Assembly: GCA_031771865.1 (NCBI GenBank)
Contig: JASISA010000010.1
Coordinates: 1,426,001-1,490,000, forward strand
Direction: 5' to 3'
DNA length: 64,000 bases
Origin: Nothophaeocryptopus gaeumannii
Lineage: Eukaryota; Ascomycota; Dothideomycetes; Mycosphaerellales; Mycosphaerellaceae
The first letter of the stretch is position 1. The number at the start of each line of letters is the position of its first letter. The notes under the pieces are model-generated. The model saw nothing but the letters and a program-made list of their open reading frames with translations. It did not search any database and had not been told where the DNA came from. Below, in pieces: positions 1 through 9,501 of this stretch. The position numbers were made by a program, and so were the translations under genes.

Positions 1-1239
1 ATGTCTCCCAGAACGGGTCATGCAACGACCCAAGAACGGTGCTCTCATAGAAGTCGAAATCCAAGAGCGAAGACAATTTCGATCGGCCGCCATAGAATAC
101 ATTACAGATGCAGAGAACACCTGCCAGATGTCGAGCACCGATGCCGATATTCTCATTTGAAATTCAATAGTGAAGAAGGCAGTATTCCAGATCGCACGCC
201 TGGACGGTGCGACAGCAGTAGCCTCTCATCCTGTCAAGTGATCCAACAGACCAGGAAGCGCTCCTCGAACTCAACGTTGAAGGATGAGAGGTCGAAAGAC
301 AGAAGAGACTCCATACTGCCCGCGGCAGTCCCTCATCGCACTCGCAGAACCCAAGGCGGATAGGATCCCAATCCGACGTCTCAGACTGCACATTGGTACC
401 AACCAGAGAATATCCACTCCCATACCAGCAGCCTCCCTTACCAATTCTCTCACGACCACTCCCCCATTCGAGACAATCTCCAAAACAGCAAATATAGCAC
501 CTTACTCGCCACGCAATCCCTCAAAACCACACCCCTACCATCACGCAGCAGTCCCACCCCATCTCACCCCACCCCACCCCTCTCTCACTTACCACCTCAG
601 AAATCGCCCCCAAATACCATATCCACCGACTCAATCTCCAGATATCCAGCCAAGATACACCAGCAACCAAACCCGTCTGACAGCCATCATCCCACCAGGA
701 CGAAGCCAGCCGCCCTCTCACATTATCATGGTGCCGAGGAGGCTGAGAATGACTATGAATTGTTACAGACGGCTCTCATGACGCTGAGATAATGCCTCAA
801 ATTTAGCAATATCACACCCTCTCTCTGTCTCTCCGATGACGACTGCTGAACGAGCCGGAAATGGTGAGTAGATAGCATAGAAAGGTGTATGAGATGTCGA
901 GACGGCTTTCCAGATTTCCCCAAGTGAGGCTGCATCACACTGGTCCTCTCCTTCCCCTCATAGCTCGAAAGCGTGAGGAAGTACTATTGTGCACCAGGAA
1001 TGACGTGTGAGGGGTCGAACGAAAAGGTAGGTGAGATGCCCTTACATAACCATCTCTCATACCGGCGACAAGACGAGAAGGGCAGGGAGTGGTATCAGAC
1101 GACGAGGCAATGAGTGAGATGGTGAGACGATGGGACAATTGAGCCAAAAACACAAAACCAATTCAATTCCAAAAACTAAAAACAAGCCCTCTCTCCTTGG
1201 GGCGCCCAGACTCAGCGGGAGTGCGCAGCGAGTCTCTCC
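1..1239. other. no gene recognised
   Basis: Several open frames under 170 codons occur here, but their composition is simple Pro/Thr/Ser or Arg-rich sequence without domain, signal peptide or splice structure. I see no RNA gene. The right part is the downstream flank of the minus-strand GPI protein gene that ends at 1240. Confidence 0.5.
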
Positions 1240-2121
1240 TCACATGAGAGCGGCCATGGCCACCACACCCATCAGGGCCAAGCCGACGGCAGGGCCAGCG
1301 ATAGCCGCGGCGCCGGTGGCGGTCGGGTTGGCGGGCTTTGCCCAAGTCTTGTAAGCGGGCGCGGTGCTGGTGGTCTCTCCGCGGGTGCTAGCCGAAGTGT
1401 GTCGGAAGGCCGTTCCGGAGGCAGGGAGCGTCGTGGTGGGCTTGAGAGGCACCACCGGGGTGGTGGAGTTTCCATACGCGCGCCAGGTGGTGGTGTGTCG
1501 GGAGCTCGACTCCGAGGCAGGGTAGGTGACCTGCGGCTTGAGAGGCGTCGAGGTGGAGACGGCATACTTCGGCGACGTCTTGCTGGTGGTCTCTCCGTGG
1601 GTGCTAGCCGAATCTGTGTGTCTGAAGCTCGTCTCCGAGGCAGGGTATGTCGCAGTAGGCTTGAGAGGCGTCGTCGAGGTGGAGACGGCATACTTCGGCG
1701 CCGCCTTGCTGCTGGAGACGGGGTACTTCGGTGCCGGCTGGGTTGGCGTCGTGGTCCAGTGCGTGCAGCTCTCTGTCACGACTGGTGGTGGTGAACAGTC
1801 CGAGACGGTCTTCGTGACTGTGATAGTCTGGGCGTATGGGTGAGACGAGGAGGAGTGGTGGTAGCCTGTGGCCTGACGCTCGGCGACTGGTGCTGAGAGA
1901 GGTCAGTACACCTGAGAGCTGCGTACCAGGTTAGGGAGGCTTACCGGCGTTCTATGCCTGCTCGCCAGCAACGCACTTCGAACAGTCGACGGCGGTAGCA
2001 GCGCCTGCGTTCGCGGTCAGTGGCCTGGTCGAGGGAAAGCGGAGGGAGATAGGGGTGCAGGTGGAGGTGGCTCACCATAGAGCGTGGCCGCAATGGCGGC
2101 AATGGTGGAGAGGGCGTGCAT
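1240..2121 (-). CDS. Ser/Thr/Pro-rich GPI-anchored cell-wall protein
   Basis: Predicted secreted wall protein, recognised from its architecture only. Exon 1 (2121-2076) encodes a signal peptide beginning MHALSTIAAIAATLY. The last exon (1892-1240) encodes a TITVTKTV segment with nearby cysteines, then three imperfect repeats of roughly 35-40 residues (PKYAVSTS, PLKP, YPASE, RHT, GETTS), and ends in a small-residue and hydrophobic tail typical of a GPI-attachment signal. Splicing 2076 directly to 1892 (intron 1893-2075, 183 nt) keeps frame and gives 232 aa. A 60-nt segment (2004-1945) has good splice sites on both sides and is phase-compatible, but it carries an in-frame TAG; see the findings. 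The protein is probably glucan-bound at the cell surface. The exact substrate or role cannot be read from the sequence. Confidence 0.75.
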
Positions 2122-3057
2122 GTTGTGTAGTATGTTCTCGTTGTTGATACGGTGGTGTCAATGGTTGGGAGTCTGTCGCGGTGTTTTCTGCGTGTGGATG
2201 GATGTTGGAGAAGAAAAGGAAGAGCAACAGTGGAGGAAGCGGGCGAGAGGTGTGTTTTGATCACCGGTGAGCTGGGGCCACCTAGGTACAGGAGCGTCTC
2301 TTCCTACCTGCTCCCAAAATGCATGCACAGTCCTGCTTTCGCGTGGTCCTTCCGTTGATTCAGGGCGTGGACTTTGTATGAGGCAGTAGTGGCTGACATT
2401 GGCTCTCGCATAGAGGTAGTCGCTCAGAAGCAACGGAAGGACTGCGTGATAGGTGGGTCGCACGAGCATATTCAGAGAGTGGTGATGGGAAGGCTCCTTC
2501 GTGTGATATCCTGTCGCTGGCCTTCTCGAAAGACTACCAAATGACCGTGCCGTTGAGTGCTCGCCATGCCGTTCCCGTTCCTGCAGCACTGCCTAATGCC
2601 TAAACATGCATACAGCACCGTCCCTGCTTCGCCGCCAGTGTCTCGTGAGTAGAAGACAATAGACGCTTTCGTACGCATGAAACGCGTCCTCTCCTCTGGA
2701 ACAGTCTTCACCAGACCGTTCATATGACCTGCATGTGCTCGCACTTTCCACATTCACCTGCAAACGCAGTGGCTGGCCCGTGCAAAGCTTCGTCATGCAG
2801 GGTCTTCACCGTTGAAAAGTCCGCCGCTCGCGCTTGCTGTCAACAAACAAGACACGCACACACTTTCCAAAAACCCGACTCGCTTCGAAACACCTCCACC
2901 ACACACACTCGCTTCCTCCTCCTCTTCCTCCTCCTCCCCCTCTTCTCCCTCCATCAACAAGCAGCAGAGCAGGTCACTCGCGCACTCCGAGGTTCCATCA
3001 GCAGCACACACTCATTACAATATTACACGAGCCCACCACTCGTACCACAACACCAAG
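2122..3057. promoter_or_regulatory. intergenic region between two divergent wall-protein genes, with a pyrimidine-rich tract
   Basis: The minus gene at 1240-2121 and the plus gene at 3058-4075 diverge from this region, so it should hold both promoters. The part before 3058 is rich in C, T and CA, including a nearly pure CTC/TCC stretch around 2910-2955, as is common in leaders of well-expressed fungal genes. No defined operator was recognised. Open frames here are short and compositionally biased. Confidence 0.4.
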
Positions 3058-4075
3058 ATGCAGTTCAAGAGGAACCTCGCTGCCGCCGCCATGGCGGCCG
3101 GCCTGATCACCATCGGCAGCGCCTCTGCCATCAACAGTGAGTACCACCCATCACCACCTGCTTCACCAGCCATGGCTGACTCTATCTGCAGAGCGCAATG
3201 ACGCCGTCGTTGTTGTCCAGCACCTCGTCGCCCAGTCCACCTCGACTGTCTTCGCGACGGAGGTCGCTACGGTCATCCAGTGCGGCGCCAGCGTCACAGA
3301 CTGCCCAGAGAGTGCCACCATCGTCACTTCCATCGTCCACACCTCGACCACGATTTGCCCAGTCACCGAGACGCAGATCTCCACTAGCGGTACTCCAGTC
3401 TCCACCAACACGGGCCCGCTGCCAAGCACCACTATCGTGACCACTGTCCAGACCGCTCTCACGACCACCACCACCGTGGGTGCTTCAACAGTCCCATCGC
3501 AGTCGGCCCCGGGCAGTGCTCCTACAGCTGATTCCACCAGCGTCGCGGCTTCGACTGGCCCATCGAGTGTTGGTGCTTCAAGCTCCGGTCCATCGGGCGC
3601 AACCTCCGTTTCGCCAGAGTCGACCGGCCCCGAGAGCAGCAGCCAGACGACCACTCACCTCCACTCTACTTCGACTGTTACCTCGTTCGTCACCGTCGGA
3701 GGAAGCTCGTCTTCGGCCACTCTCCAAGCAAGCTCCACCTCCGCCGTCGGAGTTCCAGGCGTAAGTTTTGGCGTGTCCTCCAAGCCCTCCGCACTTCTCA
3801 CTGACTTCTTTCAGACTGCGGGTTCCTCGAGCACTGCGTTCACGTTCCAGTCCAGCGCCTCCGTGTCTGCATCCTCGAGCTTCTCGACCAACGTCGTCGG
3901 CCCAATCGGAGGTCCTGCTAGCGGCACTGGCTACCTCACTCCAATCACCAACGGCACTCTGGTAACTCCAACCCCGACTGCCCCAGTCCCATACACTGGC
4001 GGCGCTGCTGGTCTCGGCTTCGACAAGCTCTTCGGTCTCGTCGTCGCTCTCTGCTCCGCCATCTACTTCTTGTAG
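3058..4075 (+). CDS. Ser/Thr-rich GPI-anchored surface protein with Kex2-type site
   Basis: Three exons: 3058-3136, 3192-3760 and 3815-4075, giving 302 aa. Exon 1 is a signal peptide (MQFKRNLAAAAMAAGL...). The first splice junction creates an Asn-Lys-Arg sequence just after it, a probable Kex2 processing site. The mature part starts with a Thr-rich segment carrying paired Cys (FATEVATVIQCGAS, TDCPES, TTICPVTE), a pattern common in fungal GPI proteins, followed by a long Ser/Thr/Gly-rich stalk. The C-terminus ends in a hydrophobic GPI-type signal (LFGLVVALCSAIYFL). Intron 2 (3761-3814) is 54 nt, has GTAAGT and CTGAC, and contains no stop in frame, so its retention would insert 18 residues. Likely a heavily O-glycosylated wall protein. 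Confidence 0.82.
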
Positions 4076-4693
4076 TGGCAGCTGCCGACAGCATCACACC
4101 ACACTTTGATCAAGTTCGGAGATGACATCCTGGATGTGGCTTCAAGGGCAGGCTGCAGCGATTCAGCATACTTATAGCGTGTATCAACAAGCAAGATTGC
4201 TTGTGTCTTCGGGGCAACGTGGTGGTAATGGAAGGTAGCGAGCGGATACCATGAAAATACTATGTTTTGCGATTCGGTTGAAAATGCCAAGATCTTGCCT
4301 CAGGCCTCATAGTTTGACAGTTTATACCTCATCCTTGACTCCCTAGCCGTTATTGCCTATTATACACCGCCTCTTTTAGTTGTATACATCTTCCACGATG
4401 TCCGTCACGATCGCGCTACCTCCGGATTACGCTCTCGTCGTCGCTGCTTCTTAGATTAGCCGATGCATACTGAACAGTGTAGCTGTAGAGAGAGGAAGGA
4501 GTGAAGTCGCGTGTGGAGGAGTCACTTCCGACGTCAGCCGCGCGCCGAGACACACCAACCGGCAGGGGACTTCATGATGTCAACGACCACCTTGAATCGT
4601 GCTATTGACCAACATTCACAGGCTCTCCGCCCACCCTACCATTCGTGATATACCCGGCATTGACCGCTCTCTCGTAGCTCGATTCACTTCGCG
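4076..4693. other. intergenic, no gene recognised
   Basis: This stretch is the 3' flank of the GPI protein gene and the 5' flank of the next plus-strand gene. It contains CT-rich sequence near 4560-4690, compatible with a promoter or leader. No RNA gene or repeat was seen. Confidence 0.4.
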
Positions 4694-5287
4694 ATGTCCA
4701 CCTCCTCCACAGCACCTCCCTTTCATCGCCTCCTCTCCTTCTACTCGAACCGCAACACCTCCGACACACAGACTATACGTCTCCAGGATTCGATCAAAGG
4801 GAATTTGGCTCTGGGGTTGGATTTTCCTGTTGCGTTGGTTGTTGCTGTGGGGAGACATTTATACCTGCGAAATACTGGTCTACTCAGTCTAGCGATCCAC
4901 GTGCCTTCTGTGGCTTGGAAGACGACGCCGTTGGAGGGGTTAAGTGTGGATGAGAAGAGGGAGTATGGGTGTGGGGAGTTAGTGAGAGAAGCCCGAGGGC
5001 AAGGTTTAGGTATATCCGGGGCGGTAGAGGCGATTGGACTGTGGGGATTGGCGGCGGATGTTAGAAGTGGGAAGTTGAAGGGGAGTGATGTTGAAGGGTT
5101 TGAACAGGGGAGGTTGTTTGAGGAATTGGAGAGTAGGAGGAAATACAGAGGTGGAGCAGGGGGGGTAGGGGGACAAGTACTGCCGCTTTGGAGAGGAGGA
5201 CCGATTTCCGTGGTGGGACATAGTTGGGTTGTACAAAGGGTTTTTGGGGTGGAGGTTTATTTGGATGGGAAGGGAAAGGAGAATTGA
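4694..5287 (+). CDS. hypothetical protein, single exon
   Basis: An uninterrupted ATG frame of 197 codons (MSTSSTAPPFHRLL...). The first third has a hydrophobic stretch (GLDFPVALVVAVGRHLYL, about residues 40-58) that could be a membrane segment or a buried strand. The rest is mixed and moderately charged, with an EELESRRKYRGG segment before the end. No domain was recognised. It reads like fungal coding sequence in amino-acid balance, unlike the overlapping frames. The start could lie further upstream and no intron was identified. It is transcribed towards the minus gene at 5591-6212, leaving about 300 bp between stop codons. Function unknown. Confidence 0.55.
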   Translation: MSTSSTAPPFHRLLSFYSNRNTSDTQTIRLQDSIKGNLALGLDFPVALVVAVGRHLYLRNTGLLSLAIHVPSVAWKTTPLEGLSVDEKREYGCGELVREARGQGLGISGAVEAIGLWGLAADVRSGKLKGSDVEGFEQGRLFEELESRRKYRGGAGGVGGQVLPLWRGGPISVVGHSWVVQRVFGVEVYLDGKGKEN

Positions 5288-5590
5288 AGAGGGTTGAGGT
5301 GGGGAAGAGAACATGATATATGAGCCGGAAGATGAAAGAAGGAATTTGTTGCATGCGCGAACTGAGAAGAGTGACGCGGATATGCGTTACGAACTACGAT
5401 TTCCATGATACGAGATACTACGGACACGAAACAGTTCGACCAGCGACACCGTGTCGTGTGCAAGCCCTCTAAGGTTGTATCTCTGTTGGCCATTTTCCTG
5501 CATCGAGGCGACCAAGGAACATATGAACCATCGCAAAAGATCGATCCTCGTGCCGTCTGATGTCGGCTGCGCGACTGGCAAGGCTCCCCT

Positions 5591-6212
5591 CTACAGATTA
5601 CTCCTCGCATTCAGAATCTCCTCGCTCGACATGGCCTTCAAACTAGCATGCGCAATCGCGATCGTCGATGCAGTCTTCCAAGATCCATCCCAAGAAGAAT
5701 AGATACTCGGAGACTCGCTCGGAGCCAACATTCCGAGCTCTACATCTTCCTCTTGAACGTATCCCGCTGCATTTGGCATACTGCGAGAATGGACTGTTGG
5801 CGACACCATCTGCTGATCTTTAGCCACCCGCCTCAACTCGGACGCCCTTCGACTCGACATATCCTCCTGCCCTCCACGTCGCATCCGGCCCCCAAAACCT
5901 CTTCCCAAACCTCGAAATCGGATCTTCCCCTGGCACGAACGGACGACTATTGCGGATGGGACATCTCTACAGATTAACAAAGTGGCCACTTATACCAAAA
6001 TGCGTCAGCACGATGTATTTGGTATGTCCCGCCAACGACTTACGCTCTCTCCTTCCCTCTATGCCACCATGCGATGTAGAAGCATATCGTGACAACGGGG
6101 ATTAGGAGAAGGAGCCACCAGAGGCTACTTTCTAATTTTCTGGGTGCGGTGGAACGAGGTTGGAGATGGTGGTAGTGGTGGTGCGGATGTAGTAAGAGTT
6201 GTGGTGAAGCAT
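5591..6212 (-). pseudogene. single-pass membrane protein with an apparent one-base frameshift
   Basis: Two exons on the minus strand. Exon 2 (5966-5591) encodes a basic Gly/Arg-rich stretch and a Ser-rich tail with a VQEEDVELGML acidic motif, ending ARSNL. Exon 1 (6212-6044) begins MLHHNSYYIR and ends with a membrane helix (WWLLLLIPVVTICFY) followed by basic residues. The intron (5967-6043, 77 nt, GTAAGT, CTGAC, TAG) joins the exons in phase from the helix frame. The start frame, however, runs into TAG just before the helix, and one extra base in the AAAA run near 6135-6140 would join them into about 181 aa. It is therefore either a decayed gene or an assembly error; another upstream exon is also possible. 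The layout suggests a type I or III plasma-membrane protein with a cytosolic tail. Confidence 0.5.
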
Positions 6213-8180
6213 GTTTGCTGTGTTGATGGGTGGGTTTCTGAAGGAGATGCCGGTGATGAGGTTTGGGGTGGACGACAAGATTGCGGAGTTGTCTCTGCGA
6301 CGCGCGAAAATCATATGTGTCGCGAAATCCCTCTTATGTGCAAGTGGAGTGAGAAATAGTCTTTGAGGACAGGTTTTGAGGACGGGCATACCTCAGCGAA
6401 TTTCGATCGGAAAGAGCTGGTCAGCATCTTGCTTTGAGCATCCACTGGGCACCTTAGAGCCATCTGTTGTGCGTCGGCGAGACCTCTCTTTCCCAAAACA
6501 CGCACGCCAGGATGGATGATTCGAATGAAGACAAGTCCCACGAGAAGACACGAGTTCACTCGGACAACTTGAAGCTGTTGGAGAGTGCCAGCTTGGAGCT
6601 GCTGGTCGTTCATGTTGCAGGCCACGAATAATGCCCATTTGCATCGCTCTCGTCTGAACCTTCATGCTATCCTAGCCGCTTCTAAAGACATTGGTACACC
6701 TCCAAAATCCTCTCAATTCCAGTCCCAGTCCCAGTCCCAGTCCCGCTGTTCAGAAAAGTCCGGCACGCTTCTGAAAGCTACCACTGGCGGTAAGCAGACT
6801 CACGTGTCATGGCGTAACGCGTCTCCTGTGTATGGTCAGTTCGTGAAACCAGTATGCGCTATGTACGCTCCCTAGATGTCCCCGTCCCTGGACTGAGGTC
6901 ATTTGCAGAAATGCGTGGAGTCGGGTGGAGTCAGCCTTATGATGGCGCGCACATGTGAAGCGAAGCGAAGCTTGATGGTAGGAGAGGGCCAAGCTCGTTC
7001 AATCGTTCCTGGACAGATGTGGCCTGGCCTGACCAGATGCTGTGGGTTTGCTCGTGCGAGCGGAGTTGTCACGAGCACGTTTTGAGAGGCGGACTTTCCT
7101 CGCTATGCTGCGGTGAGGGTTCTGAGTGAGGGTGTTTTGTCATAGCTTTGAAGCAGAGGGACTGTGTGTATGTGGTTCACAGCTCTCTCGAACGAGCGCC
7201 AGAAAAAGTCTACAGTTGAAAGTTGTCAGTGCCATCCGTGAAGCGTGAGAGAAAGGCGCGAAGCAGCTTACATTGCAGCGTGAAAGATACGTGAGGGGAT
7301 TTGATGAGTAGAGACGTGTTTTATTCGCACTACGTGCTGTGTTCAACGAGAGACTGGTCTATTCTGTCTCGTCCGTAAATTATTAGGAGGCCTGAGCCAT
7401 ATTAAACTCGTTCTCGAGCGTCGTTTCGTGAGAGCAGAGGGAGATGTGGCTTGTGTAGTCAGAGCAATCCAATTCTGCTGACTGACAATTCGTATTCTGA
7501 TCGCATGTGTCCATTTTCGAGACATCCACGAGCATGCAGAGCGCGATCTTTACGCGCCCTGCGCAGTCCTTCTTCCATCCCATACGCCTTTTCAATGCAT
7601 CTCCAACGCCTTAGACGCAATCATCATGGCCTCTCAAAGAACATCGTTGCTTCATTACATTCCTTGCAAAGCTCTTTGTATATTTACCATCATCCTATTA
7701 CAAGCGCCAGCTCCGATCGTCATTCAGCAGGACAAGTCGCAGGCGTGCCGACCAGCATCTCAAATAGCTAGTACAGCAAAAGTCGTCGTCGTAATACAAG
7801 TATCTTCTGAAGCGTAATTTCTCCTGGTGTTACACTCGTTCCTGGAAGCGCGCCAAGGCGCCAAGGGCGCTGCAGTCGCAAAGTTGAAGCCAGTCGGGCT
7901 GTTCCACCGGATGCATTGACCTTCCAAGCGTACCAGACGAGTCGGAGTCCGGTTCGAGACCTCACACCGGCAAGGTCTGCTGTTTGCAGAAGTCGAAAAA
8001 AGGTAAGCATGGCAAGGTGGGGGGTTTTCGGCCAGGTGGTTTCCGGATCGCGACAGCCGGACTTCGGGCAAAGGTCGGCTACGGTCTCATCTGTCCGTAC
8101 CGGCGATTGCCATACCGGTCGTAGTGGTCATTGGAGTTGACAAGATTTGGCAAAGACAAGTGCTCTGCACCAATTGCAAT
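6213..8180. other. intergenic, no convincing gene
   Basis: Only short frames without domains occur here. A hexamer repeat, four copies of CAGTCC, lies at about 6719-6744. No tRNA-like arms, transposon ends or AT-rich island were seen. Confidence 0.45.
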
Positions 8181-9501
8181 TCAGTCGGACGCCGCAGAGT
8201 AGTTGAAGAAGTCGTCTGGATTCCAGTTGTCGTCAACTGCCGGTGTGGTCAGGCCACTGTTGTTTGCCTTCGAGTTGGCACCACTACCGAAGTCCAGCCC
8301 AAAGTCGAAGTTGGACTCATTGTAGTCGCCGAGCCCGCTGAACATGTCGTTGTTGCTGAATTGGAAGTCTAGATTACCCGGGGCACTCAAGGACGATTGA
8401 GGCTCTGAGATTGAGGGCGTCGATGGTTGGCTGTTGTACACGCCGCCATAGGTAAGAGTTTGGTCGAGTCCGGAGTGGCCGCCGCTGCCGGAATGTCTTT
8501 TCGCAGGCTTGCCATTTGGATTGTAGCTGTATCCGCCCATGGAGGGCATTGGCACGCCGGTGTTCATCTGGTATGGATGGACATTATAACTTCCCTGTTG
8601 GCCGTCAAGGAGTTGTTGAGCCTCCACCGGGAGCTTCGTTGTAAGTGGGTAGATCTGCGAAGTCATGCTTTGATCGTATGAAGCAGCTGAGTGTGGCGGA
8701 CTCGGGATCTGTTGCGGTGAGGAAGGCTTCTGTTGAGCTGGATGTGGCGTCGGCGGCTGGCTCGAGTGCGAGCTCTTTGGGTGTGACATTGAAGGTGATA
8801 CGGCGCCTGATGAGTTCCCGTTGTGTAGTCGAGCATCAGATGGCATGGGTGTAGCTGAGGCTCTTGATGGCATGGTCTGGTTTTGCTGATGATTGGCAAA
8901 GCCTTGCGGTGAAGCGACCGATGCCGAACGATTGTGCTGGCCCATCTGCAAGTTCATAGGCCAAGAGGGGGACTGTGGCTGACCGTTGCCATTCATTGCT
9001 TGCGGTTGCATCGTACCATTCTGCATATTCTGTTGCATCATTGGGTTGAGAAAGTGGTTGCTGTACTGGCTTTGGTTGGCCTGATAGATGGCTTGGTGGA
9101 GGTAATTCCTGACGCCAATTTGTCCAGCCAGGTAGCTGTTGACGCGTTCGTTAAAAGCACTGTAGGCCAATCCTGGGTGGAGCGCATTTATGCGTCGGAA
9201 TTGCATTGGGAGGTCGTCATCCTCTTCCTCGTACATTTCCTCGTTCATGACATCTTCCTCGCGTACTCTGAGCGAGCGTCCAGTCCTCTTCTTGTGGATC
9301 TCAGAAGCGCGACGTGCTGACTCGACGCGGGCCTCAAGGCTGCGATCGCTCCTACGCGAAGCGGCAATGTAGGCTCTATAGGCAGTCGTTAGAGATGGTC
9401 CACACAGAGCGTAATTAAGGGACGAACCTTTCCTGATTCTCCTCGTGAGTGCGCTCGGTCCTGACCGGCTTCACGGTCGGCATCGTCCGGATTGGAGGCA
9501 T
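8181..9501 (-). CDS. conserved low-complexity fungal protein, probable nuclear regulator
   Basis: Two coding exons, 9501-9428 and 9375-8181, separated by a 52-nt intron (donor GTTCGT, branch CTAAC), giving 422 aa. The N-terminus (MPPIRTMPTVKPVR, ENQERAYIAASRRSDRS, RRASEIHKKRTGRSL, NEEMYEEEDDDLP) is a block I recall as widely conserved in filamentous ascomycetes, in proteins of unknown function. The remainder is Gln/Asn/Ser/Pro-rich and ends with an acidic-aromatic tail (FDFGLDFGS, DDNWNPDDFFNY) that resembles an activation domain. No DNA-binding fold was recognised. Start choice: a likely leader intron (9543-9662, GTAAGT donor) places an in-frame TGA upstream of Met 9501, favouring that Met, although in-frame codons upstream (ARELRKST) look protein-like. 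Inference: a transcription-associated or signalling scaffold protein. Confidence 0.78.

Noticed and set aside
284..781. 165-codon plus-strand frame
   Set aside because: Pro/Thr/Ser low-complexity frame with no domain, signal peptide or splice support.
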